Below, piece by piece: positions 1 through 8,721 of a DNA stretch of 64,000 bases. How positions within the stretch are numbered: the first letter of the stretch is position 1; each line of letters begins with the position of its first letter. A program made the position numbers and the translations under genes. The stretch lies in contig NZ_CP042305.1 of the NCBI RefSeq assembly GCF_007859675.1, forward strand, positions 2,418,001-2,482,000, in the 5' to 3' direction. The notes under the pieces were generated by a model that did not search any database, was not told the DNA's origin, and was given only the letters and a program-made list of their open reading frames with translations. This stretch comes from Humibacter ginsenosidimutans (GTDB lineage: Bacteria; Actinomycetota; Actinomycetes; Actinomycetales; Microbacteriaceae).

Positions 1-126
1 CGCCACGGCCAGGATCGCGATGACGAAGCCGGCGGCCCATGCACCACGGCCCTTGCGGGGTCTGACCGCGCGAGCGCGGGGAAGCCTCGGCCGAGCCGCC
101 CGGCCGCTCCCTGTGGAACGGGCCAC
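1..126 (-). CDS. N-terminal fragment of a membrane-anchored or exported protein (truncated by window edge)
   Basis: Read on the minus strand, a GTG directly after the TAG stop of the DUF4287 gene (TAGGTG junction) opens a frame running off the window. Its first 28 or so codons are rich in Arg, Ala and Pro, and a hydrophobic stretch (AAGFVIAILAVA) follows. This is the pattern of a positively charged cytoplasmic tail and the start of a transmembrane or signal-anchor helix. No good ribosome binding site precedes the GTG, so expression may depend on coupling to the upstream gene. Only 42 codons are visible, so family and function cannot be told. Confidence 0.45.
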   Translation of the reverse strand, partial: MARSTGSGRAARPRLPRARAVRPRKGRGAWAAGFVIAILAVA

Positions 127-336
127 CTATGCGCGGTGCTGGCGGAACCAGCCGACGAGAGCGTTCGCGTGGCCGTGCCCCATGCCGAACTCGGTCTTGA
201 GGTACGCCACCTGCTCCATGTGCTTCAGGTCGGAGACGGACTCGAGCTGGGTCATCCAGTAGTCGATCGGCTCGCCGTACTTCTTCTCGATCGAGGGAAA
301 GTACGACGCCGGACCCATCACCTTGTCGTCAGCCAT
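127..336 (-). CDS. DUF4287 family small protein
   Basis: A 69-residue protein beginning MADDKVMG. The core Y-F-x-S-I-E-K-K-Y-G, the later W-x-x-Q-L and the ending G-H-G-H-A-N-A-L-V are typical of DUF4287, small stand-alone proteins of unknown function common in actinobacteria (sometimes fused to DUF5655). The whole domain is present, so this is full length. It lies divergently from purD, with start codons 135 bases apart. A gene for a membrane-anchored protein starts at its stop codon. The function is unknown. The family call is from recognised motifs and I am fairly sure of it. Confidence 0.8.
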   Translation of the reverse strand: MADDKVMGPASYFPSIEKKYGEPIDYWMTQLESVSDLKHMEQVAYLKTEFGMGHGHANALVGWFRQHRA

Positions 337-458
337 TCGCCCATTCTTCCCCACCGTCGTGCGCGGTGACCGCGGTGGCTGAATCGCTGGTCGGCGGTGC
401 GCTGCCGATCCTGAGTTCTGAACGCACGAGCGGCACCAGGGCGCGACAGACCACACCG

Positions 459-464
459 TACGAT
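459..464 (+). promoter_or_regulatory. -10 box of purD, leaderless arrangement
   Basis: TACGAT lies 7 bases before the ATG at 472. Transcription from this box would begin at or next to the start codon. The same heptad CGTACGAT stands before purC at 4395. No clear -35 hexamer is visible. Confidence 0.5.
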
Positions 465-471
465 GGGCAGA

Positions 472-1764
472 ATGAGAATCCTCGTTCTGGGCTCCGGCGC
501 GCGCGAGCACGCCATCATCCGCGCGCTGCTGGCCGAGGATGCCGCCCACGACATCACCGCGGCGCCCGGCAACGCGGGCATCGCCGACGACGTGCGCACG
601 CTCGATCTCGACGCGAACGACGGTGCCGCCGTCGCGTCGTACGCGGAGCGCCACGGCGTGGAACTCGTGGTCGTGGGACCAGAGGCGCCCCTGGTCGCCG
701 GGGTCAGCGACGCGGTGCGCGAGCGCGGCATCCCGGTGTTCGGGCCGAGTAAGGCCGCGGCAAGGCTCGAGGGATCGAAGGCGTTCGCGAAGCGCATCAT
801 GGAGGCCGCAGGCGTTCCGACCGGACGCGCCGAGGTGGTCGGCACGGTCGAGGAGGCCGAGGCCACGCTCGACAGGTTCGGGGCCCCCTACGTGGTGAAG
901 GCCAACGGCCTCGCGGCGGGCAAGGGCGTGCTGGTCACGAAGGATCGCGACGCAGCTCTCGCGCATGCCACCTACTGGCTCGAGCACGGCACCGTGCTGG
1001 TCGAGGAGTTCCTCGACGGTCGCGAGGTGTCGCTGTTCCTGCTCAGCGACGGCGAGCACGTGCTCCCGCTCTCGCCCGCGCAGGACTACAAGCGGCTGCT
1101 CGACGGCGACGAGGGCCCCAACACGGGCGGCATGGGCGCCTACTCGCCGGTGCCGTGGCTCGACGAGAACTTCGTCGACGAGGTCATCGACACCGTCGCA
1201 CTGCCCACGATCCGCGCCATGGCCGCCGAGCAGACGCCGTTCATCGGGCTGCTCTACTGCGGGCTCATCGTGACGGATGCCGGCATCCGCGTCATCGAGT
1301 TCAACGCGCGCTTCGGAGACCCCGAGACGCAGGTCGTGCTGCCGCGCCTCGTCACCCCGCTGTCCGGCCTGCTGCACGCGGCCGCGACCGGCGAGCTCGG
1401 CGGTGTGCCGCGGCCCGAGTTCGCGCTCGACGTCGCCGTCGGAGTGGTCGTCGCGAGCGAGGGCTATCCGGCGGCGCCGGTGACGGGACGGGCCATTCTC
1501 GGCCTGGACGCGGCATCCAGCATTGCCGAGGTGCAGGTGCTGCACGCGGCCACCGACATCCGTGCCGTGTCGACCGATGCCACGTCGAGCTGGTCCACCG
1601 AGACTCTCGTCGCCAGCGGCGGACGCGTGCTCACGGTCGTGGCGCTCGGCTCGACGTTCGGCCAGGCGCGCGAGCGGGTCTATCGGGCCGTCGACACCAT
1701 CACGCTCGAGGGCTCGCAGCACCGCACCGATATCGCCGCGGCGGTCGCGCCGGCGGCGCACTGA
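472..1764 (+). CDS. purD: phosphoribosylamine--glycine ligase (GAR synthetase)
   Basis: This is the second step of IMP synthesis, joining glycine to phosphoribosylamine with ATP in the cytoplasm. The protein starts MRILVLGSGAREHA, the family's N-terminal nucleotide-fold motif, and continues as an ATP-grasp enzyme with GPEAPL, KANGLAAGKGV, GPNTGGMGAYSP and FNARFGDPETQ. Its 430 residues match the usual length. An in-frame ATG at 463 would add three residues. I prefer 472 because it fits both the family start and the -10 box at 459-464. The gene is monocistronic, apart from the other purine genes in the window (purC, purS-purQ, purL, purA). Confidence 0.97.
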   Translation: MRILVLGSGAREHAIIRALLAEDAAHDITAAPGNAGIADDVRTLDLDANDGAAVASYAERHGVELVVVGPEAPLVAGVSDAVRERGIPVFGPSKAAARLEGSKAFAKRIMEAAGVPTGRAEVVGTVEEAEATLDRFGAPYVVKANGLAAGKGVLVTKDRDAALAHATYWLEHGTVLVEEFLDGREVSLFLLSDGEHVLPLSPAQDYKRLLDGDEGPNTGGMGAYSPVPWLDENFVDEVIDTVALPTIRAMAAEQTPFIGLLYCGLIVTDAGIRVIEFNARFGDPETQVVLPRLVTPLSGLLHAAATGELGGVPRPEFALDVAVGVVVASEGYPAAPVTGRAILGLDAASSIAEVQVLHAATDIRAVSTDATSSWSTETLVASGGRVLTVVALGSTFGQARERVYRAVDTITLEGSQHRTDIAAAVAPAAH

Positions 1765-1786
1765 TGCTGCTCGCCGCGTCGCCCGG

Positions 1787-2398
1787 TCAGGCGCCCTCCG
1801 GCGGCGACACGAGCAGGTCGACGCGCTCCGCAAGGTAGGCGGCGAACGGGGTGGCGGCATCCGGAGTCGTCGGGCTCCAACGCACGTACGCCTCACCGTC
1901 GCGCACGATGAGGACCCCGGATGCCCCGACCAGACTCTCGTCCACCGCGATGGGTGTCGCGTCGAAGTTCACCGTCTCGGCGGGGTCGAAGCGCCCGCGA
2001 TGCGCGGCGACGCGCAGCTGCCGTCGACGCTCGGCCGATGCTGCGATGTAGGTCGTGCGGCCGGGCTCGTGGGCTCGGGTGATCGCACCCGTCGCGTAGA
2101 GCGCAGGGACGGCCGGAGCCCCGTTGCCGGTGCGCCCGCCGGAGCCGTCGGATCCCGCCGAGCCGGTCGGTCCCTCGACATCGGCAGCGAGAAGCAGCAC
2201 GCCGAGCCGCCAGACGCTGCCGAGGCGACGCATCCGTTCAGCACGGGGAACAAGCAGGGTGCGTCCCGCAGGCACGTATTCGGCGAGCGCCTCGGTGCGC
2301 GCGCCGGCGGTGGCGAGGCGGGCAGCGGCATCCACCAATGCTGTCTCGATGCGGCCGATCGCTGCCCGATCGGCCGCGTCGTCCGGGTGCTCGTTCAG
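1787..2398 (-). CDS. hypothetical protein, downstream partner of a small membrane protein
   Basis: About 203 codons with strong actinobacterial codon bias. I recognise no family. The C-terminal half has a compact, mixed alpha/beta look (for example ESLVGASGVLIVRDG and FAAYLAERVDLLVSPPEG), and the middle has a Gly/Ser-rich linker. The start is a puzzle. Coding-looking sequence runs back to a CTG at 2398 that overlaps the TGA of the upstream membrane-protein gene (CTGA). The nearest standard starts are TTG at 2338 and GTG at 2335, which would remove about 20 conserved-looking residues. It is probably translationally coupled to the upstream gene. Convergent with purD. Confidence 0.6.
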   Translation of the reverse strand: MNEHPDDAADRAAIGRIETALVDAAARLATAGARTEALAEYVPAGRTLLVPRAERMRRLGSVWRLGVLLLAADVEGPTGSAGSDGSGGRTGNGAPAVPALYATGAITRAHEPGRTTYIAASAERRRQLRVAAHRGRFDPAETVNFDATPIAVDESLVGASGVLIVRDGEAYVRWSPTTPDAATPFAAYLAERVDLLVSPPEGA

Positions 2399-2850
2399 GC
2401 GGTGGGCTCCCGGTCTTTCAGCAGCGGGTCGATCAGCCAGCCGTACCAGGCGGCTCCCGCCCCCACGAGGAGTGCCGCGACGACAGCGATCCAGGCCTCT
2501 CCTGTGGAGTCGACGAGCACCTTGACGCCGAACGTGAGCCCCACGAGCACGAGACCCCCGATCGCACCCGCGAGAGCGTAGACCGGCGGCCTGAATCTGC
2601 GAAGCTCGATGCCGGTGACCACGCCGAAAGCGATCGTCAGCACGTAGCCCACCACCGCGCTCACGGCGATCGCGATGGTCACCGCAAGCGGCGGCCCGAG
2701 GCAGAACGTGAGCACGAGGCCTGTGAGCATCACCCCGTACGCCGCGTGATACCACCACGGTCCGTGGAAGTCGGCGCGCTGCGGCTCCGTCGCCTGCCCC
2801 GCCTCGACACTCACGGGTGCCAGCCAACCGCGGCGTGCGGCATCCGTCAA
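2395..2850 (-). CDS. small four-helix membrane protein
   Basis: A 151-residue protein with about four transmembrane helices (around residues 38-55, 58-78, 88-108 and 118-138) separated by short loops, and a soluble N-terminal tail. No enzyme motif is visible and I do not recognise the family. The start is probably TTG at 2850, with AGGTG 7 bases upstream. No ATG or GTG is better placed. It follows the alditol oxidase gene on the same strand by 38 bases and overlaps the next gene, so the three probably form one transcript. Confidence 0.65.
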   Translation of the reverse strand: MTDAARRGWLAPVSVEAGQATEPQRADFHGPWWYHAAYGVMLTGLVLTFCLGPPLAVTIAIAVSAVVGYVLTIAFGVVTGIELRRFRPPVYALAGAIGGLVLVGLTFGVKVLVDSTGEAWIAVVAALLVGAGAAWYGWLIDPLLKDREPTA

Positions 2851-2888
2851 GGGATCACACCTGGGCGATCCGTTCTGCGCGGTCGGAC

Positions 2889-4151
2889 TCAGCCAAGGAG
2901 ACGATCGAGGTAGGCGTTGCGGAACACGCCCTTCGGATCGAACCTCGACGCGAGCGCCCTGAAGTCGTCGAACCGCGGATACAGCGACGGCACGACGCCC
3001 TCGACGTCGACGAACACCTTGCCCCAGTGCGGACGTGCGCCGAGCGGGAACAAGGCGGCCTCGATCGCGGGCAGCACCGCCTCGACGGCCTGCTGGTCGC
3101 GCTTCCAGGTGAAGTGGATGCCCGTCACGTCCCTCTGGTACGCCGAGCTGAGCCACAGTTCGTCGGCGGCGACCGTGCGCAGCTCGGTCACCTGCAGCAC
3201 CGGAGCGATCTGCTCGGCCAACGGGAGCAACGCCCGGATGGCGTCGGCGGCACGCTCGCGCGGCACGAGGTATTCGCTCTGGATCTCCTCGCCGTTCGAC
3301 GGCGTGAACTCGAGCTTGAAGTGCGGCAGCCTGTCGTACCAGGGACCGGGCACGCCGAACTGGTCCGTGCAGGCCGACGCGTCGACGCCCGGCAGCGGGT
3401 GCCGTTTCACCGTCGACTTCGGCGACCCGAAGAACGTCACCGGCGCCTCGCCCTGCTCATCGGCGCGGCGCTTGAGCCACACCTGCTGCACCCCGTCGAC
3501 CCAGTCGGTGAACATGCTCACGCTGTACGCCGACGACGTGATCGCGTCGTAGTGCTCGAGCACGGCCTCCCAGTCGAGGCCGTCGTAGACGGTCTGCTCG
3601 ACCTCGAAGCTCGGCACAACGTCGAGCGTGACGGCGGTGATGATGCCCAGCGCCCCGATCCCGACGACCGCTCCGTCGAAGTCGGCGTCCCCACGCCGCA
3701 GCGTGACGAGCTCGCCCGTTCCGTCGACGAGCTCCAGCCCCGCGACCACGGCTGCGAGGTTGACGTTGCGGTCGCCGGATCCGTGTGTCGCCGTGGCGAT
3801 CGCGCCGGCGACGGAGATGTGGGGCAGGGAGGCGAGGTTGGGCAGGGCGTAGCCGGCGGCATCCAGTCGCAGCGCGATGTCGCCGTAGCGCTCTCCGGCC
3901 GAGACCGTCACCGTGCGCGCCTGCTCGTCGAGCTCGAAGCGCGGCGTCAGCGACGTCATCGCGAGGTGAACGCCGGGGGTGTCGGCGATGTCGTTGAAGC
4001 AGTGCCGCGTGCCGATGGCGTGCACGCGGGCGCCGCTCGCCGCGGCCTCACGCACCGCGGCGCGCACGTCGTCGACGGACGACGGATGCCGCACCTCGCT
4101 CGCCGTGTAGGTGTAGTTGCCTGCCCAGTTGGTGCCAGCCGTTTCGGCCAC
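2889..4151 (-). CDS. aldO: FAD-dependent alditol oxidase
   Basis: The protein oxidises a terminal hydroxyl of sugar alcohols such as xylitol or sorbitol, with reduction of O2 to H2O2. At 420 residues it closely follows the Streptomyces alditol oxidase pattern: TNWAGNYTYTA at the start, GTRHCFNDIAD with His50 at the position that carries FAD covalently, LPHISVAGAIATATHGSG in the PCMH FAD domain, FTDWVDGVQQVWLKRR, then PHWGKVF near residue 374, the C-terminal signature shared with aldonolactone oxidases. The start is GTG at 4151 with AGGAGAGG just upstream. It heads a likely operon with two small unknown genes. Family assignment is strong. The natural substrate is inferred. Confidence 0.9.
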   Translation of the reverse strand: MAETAGTNWAGNYTYTASEVRHPSSVDDVRAAVREAAASGARVHAIGTRHCFNDIADTPGVHLAMTSLTPRFELDEQARTVTVSAGERYGDIALRLDAAGYALPNLASLPHISVAGAIATATHGSGDRNVNLAAVVAGLELVDGTGELVTLRRGDADFDGAVVGIGALGIITAVTLDVVPSFEVEQTVYDGLDWEAVLEHYDAITSSAYSVSMFTDWVDGVQQVWLKRRADEQGEAPVTFFGSPKSTVKRHPLPGVDASACTDQFGVPGPWYDRLPHFKLEFTPSNGEEIQSEYLVPRERAADAIRALLPLAEQIAPVLQVTELRTVAADELWLSSAYQRDVTGIHFTWKRDQQAVEAVLPAIEAALFPLGARPHWGKVFVDVEGVVPSLYPRFDDFRALASRFDPKGVFRNAYLDRLLG

Positions 4152-4313
4152 GTCGCCTCTCCTGACTCGCGCGGCCTCGCCGCGTCGTTTCTCGCACCGC
4201 CGGGTGGGATGCGTTCGCGTTTTGTAGTGAGTTAGAACAATTGTGCACGACGTTGGCCCGGCGCACCAGTCGCGGGGGAGCATCCGTCGATGATGACCGC
4301 TCACGGCGAACAC

Positions 4314-4374
4314 GATGCAGGACATTCACGTGCTCGCGTCGGATATGTGCTCGGCAGCCGACATATCCTGCATC
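4314..4374. repeat. palindromic intergenic repeat, family P1 copy 1
   Basis: Outer arms GATGCAGGA (4314-4322) and TCCTGCATC (4366-4374) are perfectly inverted. Inside lie TCGGATATGT and CCGACATATCC. It sits in the divergent spacer between aldO and purC. Three relatives are at 5348, 13533 and 63789. Confidence 0.8.
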
Positions 4375-4396
4375 GTCGCGGCATCCGGCATCCCCG

Positions 4397-4402
4397 TACG
4401 AT
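4397..4402 (+). promoter_or_regulatory. -10 box of purC, leaderless arrangement
   Basis: TACGAT lies 6 bases before the GTG start at 4409, with no Shine-Dalgarno sequence between. The sequence and spacing nearly copy the purD promoter. Confidence 0.5.
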
Positions 4403-4408
4403 TGACCC

Positions 4409-5308
4409 GTGACCGCGCAGACACTTCCCGGCTGGACCCACGCGTACTCGGGCAAGGTGCGCGATCTCTACATTCCGCAGGGCACGGCATCCATCGACAC
4501 CGCGGACGAACTGCTCGTGGTCGCCAGCGACCGGGTGAGCGCGTTCGACTTCGTGCTCGAGCCGGGCATCCCCGGCAAGGGCGAGCTGCTGACGACACTG
4601 TCGCTGTGGTGGTTCGACCGGCTCGACGACGTGCCCAACCATCTCGTCGCCGACCACGAGCTCGACGGCACCGATCGCATTCCTGCAGCAGTCGCCGGTC
4701 GAGCGATGCTCGTCAAGCCGCTCGACATGTACCCGATCGAGTGCGTGGTGCGCGGTTACCTCACCGGCACCGGATGGCTCGAGTACCAGCAGTCGCAGAG
4801 CGTGTGCGGCATCCCGCTCGCGGCGGGGCTGCAGAACGGCGACCGCCTGCCCGAGCCGATCTACACGCCGGCGTTCAAGGCCCAGCAGGGGGAGCACGAC
4901 GAGAACATCAGCTTCGAGCGCACCGTCGAGCTCGTCGGAGAGGATGCCGCGGCGCGCCTCCGCGACACGGCTCTCGACGTGTATCGCCGGGCATCCGCCA
5001 TCGCCGAGGCGAAGGGTCTCATCCTCGCCGACACCAAGTTCGAGTTCGGCGCCGACAAGGCGACCGGCGAGCTGACGCTGGCCGACGAGGTGCTCACGAG
5101 CGACTCGAGCCGCTACTGGGATGCCGAGACCTGGCGCACGGCATCCACTCCCGCCGAGCGCATGGCGAGTTTCGACAAGCAGATCGTGCGCGACTGGCTG
5201 GCCGCCAATTGGGACAAGCAGGGCGTGCCGCCCGCGCTGCCCGACCACGTGGTGCAGCGCACCGCGGCCCGCTACCGCGAGCTGCTGGAGCGCCTGTCGG
5301 GAGACTGA
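4409..5308 (+). CDS. purC: phosphoribosylaminoimidazole-succinocarboxamide synthase (SAICAR synthetase)
   Basis: The enzyme joins aspartate to CAIR in purine synthesis. The 299-residue protein shows the family's SGKVRDLY near the N-terminus, SDRVSAFDF, the ECVVRGYLTGTG substrate segment, ISFE and the ADTKFEFG metal/ATP segment, all in the expected order. The GTG start at 4409 is set by these motifs and by the -10 box 6 bases before it. The gene stands alone and is followed by a P1 repeat and a VOC gene on the same strand. The identification is secure. Confidence 0.97.
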   Translation: MTAQTLPGWTHAYSGKVRDLYIPQGTASIDTADELLVVASDRVSAFDFVLEPGIPGKGELLTTLSLWWFDRLDDVPNHLVADHELDGTDRIPAAVAGRAMLVKPLDMYPIECVVRGYLTGTGWLEYQQSQSVCGIPLAAGLQNGDRLPEPIYTPAFKAQQGEHDENISFERTVELVGEDAAARLRDTALDVYRRASAIAEAKGLILADTKFEFGADKATGELTLADEVLTSDSSRYWDAETWRTASTPAERMASFDKQIVRDWLAANWDKQGVPPALPDHVVQRTAARYRELLERLSGD

Positions 5309-5347
5309 GACCCCCCTGCCGGCTGCCCCCGGCCGGCCGCAGCGGAT

Positions 5348-5400
5348 CAGGATATGCGGTCAGCGGAAGACATATCCGAGTCCGCTTGCCGCATATCCTG
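5348..5400. repeat. palindromic intergenic repeat, family P1 copy 2
   Basis: The 12-base arms CAGGATATGCGG (5348-5359) and CCGCATATCCTG (5389-5400) are a perfect inverted repeat. The centre carries GACATATCCGAGTCCGC, which resembles copy 3. It lies between purC and the VOC gene. Confidence 0.85.
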
Positions 5401-5452
5401 CGCCATATCGGACGGCGGGAATGGCAGCAGCCCGTAAATGGTTGTAGGTGCA

Positions 5453-6337
5453 ATGAACGCCAACCAGAACCTCGACCACCTCGCGGCGGACACCGCGATG
5501 GGCGCCGTCACGCTGCTCGTGGGCGACCTCGACGCGATGACCGCCTACTACCGGGATGCCGTCACTCTGCGCGTGCTCTCCGCAGAGGGCGACCGCGTGG
5601 TGCTGGGCCGTGGCTCGACGCCGGTCATCGTGCTGCAGCACAGTCCGGAGCTGAAGCACGCGGCGCCGCGATCGGCCGGGCTGTTCCACACGGCGATCGT
5701 GTTCGAGTCCCGAGCCGCGCTCGCCGCCGCTGTGTACTCTGTGGCGACCCATGCCCCCGGCACGTTCACCGGCAGCTCCGACCACCTCGTGAGCCAGGCG
5801 TTCTACTTCACCGACCCGGAGGGCAACGGCGTGGAGCTGTACTGGGACCGCGACCGCACCCAGTGGAGCTGGACCCACGGCCGCGTCGAGATGGACACCC
5901 TGTTTCTCGACCCGAACGAGTTTCTGCGGGAAAACCTCACCGAGCAGGCGATCGACGATCCGGTGATCGGCGACGCCGGCGTCGGCCACGTGCACCTCTC
6001 GGTCGGCGACGTGGACTCCGCACGCGAGTTCTACGTGAACCGTCTCGGCTTCGACACCACCGCCGAGCTCGGCGGCTCCGCGCTCTTCGTGAGCGCAGGT
6101 GGCTACCACCACCACATGGCGATGAACACGTGGAACAGCCGTGGAGCAGGTCGAAGGATGCCCGCGCTCGGCCTCGGCCGCGTGGACATCGTGCTGCCCA
6201 CCGACGACGACCTCGGTTCGGTCGCCGAGCGCATGGCGCACTTCCGTGTGCCGGTGCGCGACGACGGCCGCACGCTGAGCTTCGAGGACCCCTGGGCGAA
6301 CGCCATCCGTCTCACGGCGACGCCGGCCGCGCCCTGA
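5453..6337 (+). CDS. two-domain VOC protein, CatE-like ring-cleavage dioxygenase family
   Basis: 294 residues with two vicinal-oxygen-chelate modules. The first has FHTAIVFE and GNGVELYWDR. The second opens GVGHVHLSVGDV and has YHHHMAMNTW, the layout of Bacillus CatE (YfiE)-type catechol 2,3-dioxygenases, with His, His and Glu as metal ligands. The ATG at 5453 is preceded by AGGTG. An ATG at 5438 would add five residues. The genes nearby give no pathway hint. Substrate unknown; membership of the VOC superfamily is clear, true catechol cleavage is only inferred. Confidence 0.85.
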   Translation: MNANQNLDHLAADTAMGAVTLLVGDLDAMTAYYRDAVTLRVLSAEGDRVVLGRGSTPVIVLQHSPELKHAAPRSAGLFHTAIVFESRAALAAAVYSVATHAPGTFTGSSDHLVSQAFYFTDPEGNGVELYWDRDRTQWSWTHGRVEMDTLFLDPNEFLRENLTEQAIDDPVIGDAGVGHVHLSVGDVDSAREFYVNRLGFDTTAELGGSALFVSAGGYHHHMAMNTWNSRGAGRRMPALGLGRVDIVLPTDDDLGSVAERMAHFRVPVRDDGRTLSFEDPWANAIRLTATPAAP

Positions 6338-6371
6338 ACGGGCGCGACCGGCGTGCTGACGTGCGCGGGCG

Positions 6372-7880
6372 CTAGCTCTCGACCGGCTCCGGGGCCTTGT
6401 TGACCACCGGAGTGCCCTGCGTGGCCGACCACTGGCCGTTGTCCTTCGGTCGCACGAAGAACAGCACGACGACGGCTCCCAGCAGCGCGACCGCCGCGGG
6501 CAGCAGCATCGACTGGGCCATGGCATCCGTGAACGGCTGCTGCACGATGGCGGGCAGCTTGGAGCCGCTGAACTGCGCTCCGCTCGACGCCGAGTGCAGG
6601 CCGTTCGCCGTCAGACGCGCCTCGATCAGAGCGGCGATCGCCGCGCTTCCGAGCACACTGCCGATCTGCCGAACGGTGTTGTAGATGCCCGCGCCCGCGC
6701 CGGCCTGCGCAGGCGGCAGGTTGTGCGTGGCAGTGACGGACAGGGGCGACCAGATGAACGCGTTGCCGATGCCCAGCACGAGGCTCGGCAGCAGGAGGCG
6801 CGGCCAGAGGCTGGCATCCGTGTCGAGCCACGCGGCGTACCAGAGCAGGCCGAGTGCCAGCACGAAGAGACCGAAGAAGGCCAGGTAGCGCGGGTGCACC
6901 CGATCGACGAGCTTGCCGACGATCGGAGAGAGCGGGAGCACGACGACGGCCATCGGCACCATCAGCAGCGCGGACTGCGTCGGCGTGAAGCCGAGCACGA
7001 GCTGCGCGAAGAAGATGAGCGGAAGCGACATGCTCGAGACGGCGAACCCCACGGCGCTGATGCCGAAGCTCGCCAGCGAGAAGTTGCGGTCCCGGAACAG
7101 CTTGAGCGGCATCAGAGGCTCGCCCTTGTTGAACGCCTGCCATGCCACGAAGCCCGCGAGCACGACCAGTCCGGCGATGATCAGACCCCACACGGTGATG
7201 GGGCCGGTGATGGTGCCCCAGTTGTAGGTCTCACCCTCCTGGATTCCGAAGACGAGCAGGAAGAGCCCGACGGCGCTGAGCACGACACCGAGGATGTCGA
7301 ACGAGTGCTGATGGGTCGGAAGCTTCGGCACCAGGATGATCGCCAGGATGAAGGCGACAACGCCGACCGGCACGTTGATGAAGAAGATCCACTCCCAGCC
7401 GAAGCCGTCGACGAGCACTCCCCCGAGCAGCGGGCCGACGAGCATGGCGACACCGGAGGTCGCACCCCACAGTGCCATGGCCTGACCGCGCCGGTTCGGC
7501 GGGAAGGTGCGGGTGATGACAGCCATGGTCTGCGGCGTCATCAGCGCTGCGCCGAGGCCCTGCACGACGCGCGCCGTGATGAGCATCTCGATCGAGCCGG
7601 AGAGACCGCACCAGAGCGAGGCTCCGGTGAAGAGCACGAGGCCGATGAGATAGATGTTCTTGGGGCCGAACCGGTCTCCGAGTCGTCCGGTGACGAGCAA
7701 CGGCACGGCGTAGGCGAGGAGATAGGCACTGGTGACCCAGATCACCGAGTTGATGTCGGTCTTGAGGCCCTCCATGATCTTGGGGTTCGCGACAGACACG
7801 ATGGTCGTGTCGACGAGGATCATGAAGAACCCGATGACCAGCGCCCAGAGCGCCGGCCAAGGACTTGTCTTCTTGTTCAT
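6372..7880 (-). CDS. MFS multidrug efflux transporter, DHA2 (EmrB/QacA) family
   Basis: 502 residues with about 14 transmembrane helices. Motifs fit the drug:H+ antiporter-2 family: LVDTTIVSVANP in helix 1, GRLGDRFGPKN between helices 2 and 3, and RVVQGLGAALMTPQ with the motif-C-like GPLLGGVLVDGFGWEWIFFINVP. It should export toxic compounds across the cytoplasmic membrane using the proton gradient. It follows the padR gene by 94 bases on the same strand, the usual regulator-pump pair, so it is probably derepressed when the PadR protein binds a substrate. Confidence 0.93.
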   Translation of the reverse strand: MNKKTSPWPALWALVIGFFMILVDTTIVSVANPKIMEGLKTDINSVIWVTSAYLLAYAVPLLVTGRLGDRFGPKNIYLIGLVLFTGASLWCGLSGSIEMLITARVVQGLGAALMTPQTMAVITRTFPPNRRGQAMALWGATSGVAMLVGPLLGGVLVDGFGWEWIFFINVPVGVVAFILAIILVPKLPTHQHSFDILGVVLSAVGLFLLVFGIQEGETYNWGTITGPITVWGLIIAGLVVLAGFVAWQAFNKGEPLMPLKLFRDRNFSLASFGISAVGFAVSSMSLPLIFFAQLVLGFTPTQSALLMVPMAVVVLPLSPIVGKLVDRVHPRYLAFFGLFVLALGLLWYAAWLDTDASLWPRLLLPSLVLGIGNAFIWSPLSVTATHNLPPAQAGAGAGIYNTVRQIGSVLGSAAIAALIEARLTANGLHSASSGAQFSGSKLPAIVQQPFTDAMAQSMLLPAAVALLGAVVVLFFVRPKDNGQWSATQGTPVVNKAPEPVES

Positions 7881-7974
7881 GATTTCCGTTCTGTGATGAG
7901 GGATGTCTGTGGTGACGCGTCGTCACATGGTCCGTCGACGCACGCCCGTTCGATGTCAGGGAGCGGGAGCCGCC

Positions 7975-8529
7975 TTACCAGTCGATGGTCTCGTTCTTCA
8001 GTTCGTCCACGAGACCCTCGATCCAGGTGGTCTCCGCTTCGATCAGCACCCGCATGTACGAGGCCTCGAGCCAGTACTTGCGCTCGAGGTGTCTGTCCTC
8101 GACGTGGTCGACGGCGCGTCCGACGAGCTCCAGCTGACCCCGCAGCGCGAGGACGCGTTTCTGCAGAAGTCGGACCACCGTGTCGCGTGGCAGGTTGTGA
8201 GCCTCGGCGAGGGCGAGCGGGAACTCGGGATACTCGTACTTCCAATCCGCGAGCATCTCGGTGATGCGCTCGAGCATGCGGTCGTGGCCGGCGTCCGTGA
8301 TCTCATAGGTCGTGCGCTCGGGGCGGTTGCCCTCGCGCTCGGTGCCGGTGGCTCGCACGAGCCCGTCTCGTTCGAGCCGCTCGACCGTGTGATAGAGCGA
8401 GCCGGGCCGCACCTTCACGATGCGATCTTCCGATCGGGCGATGAAGGTCTGGAACATCTCGTAGGGGTGCATCGGCCGCTCGATCAAGAGGCCGAGGATG
8501 GCGATGCCCAGCGGAGTGAGCGATGACAT
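7975..8529 (-). CDS. PadR family transcriptional regulator
   Basis: 184 residues. The N-terminal winged helix reads LTPLGIAILGLLIERPMHPYEM, then VRPGSLYHTVERLERDGLV, the PadR core. A long alpha-helical C-terminal part (about residues 90-184) marks the Vir/PadR-C subtype that dimerises through it. AAGGAGA stands before the ATG. It probably represses itself and the downstream DHA2 pump. A 20-base palindrome at 8611-8630, upstream of its start, is the obvious operator. Confidence 0.92.
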   Translation of the reverse strand: MSSLTPLGIAILGLLIERPMHPYEMFQTFIARSEDRIVKVRPGSLYHTVERLERDGLVRATGTEREGNRPERTTYEITDAGHDRMLERITEMLADWKYEYPEFPLALAEAHNLPRDTVVRLLQKRVLALRGQLELVGRAVDHVEDRHLERKYWLEASYMRVLIEAETTWIEGLVDELKNETIDW

Positions 8530-8610
8530 GCGGTCTCCTTTCCGAGACTCCGGGGCCGTTCTTGCTGGGAATCGTCCGCTGCAGCGGTGTGCGGCAGATG
8601 TTCCGTAGTG

Positions 8611-8630
8611 ATTATTCCACGTGGAATATT
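8611..8630. promoter_or_regulatory. candidate PadR operator palindrome
   Basis: ATTATTCCACGTGGAATATT is a 20-base inverted repeat with a single mismatched pair, an AT-rich island in GC-rich sequence. It lies about 80 bases upstream of the padR start, inside the only promoter region for the padR-pump operon. Confidence 0.65.
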
Positions 8631-8656
8631 ACGTCAGGAGTACCTGATGTGCAACC

Positions 8657-8721
8657 CGCACTCTCGCGGGCAGGATTTCGCACTCTCGGGAGCGGAAACC
8701 CACCCGGGGGCCGCACTCTCG
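8657..8721. repeat. three direct copies of CGCACTCTCG behind gadB
   Basis: The decamer CGCACTCTCG occurs at 8657, 8679 and 8712 (spacings 22 and 33 bases), each followed by a G-rich run, between padR and the end of gadB. Role unknown; it could be part of a decayed palindromic element. Confidence 0.6.

Noticed and set aside
2817..4235. A 472-codon plus-strand frame opposite aldO
   Set aside because: Antisense shadow. The aldO frame has clear enzyme motifs and this one has none.
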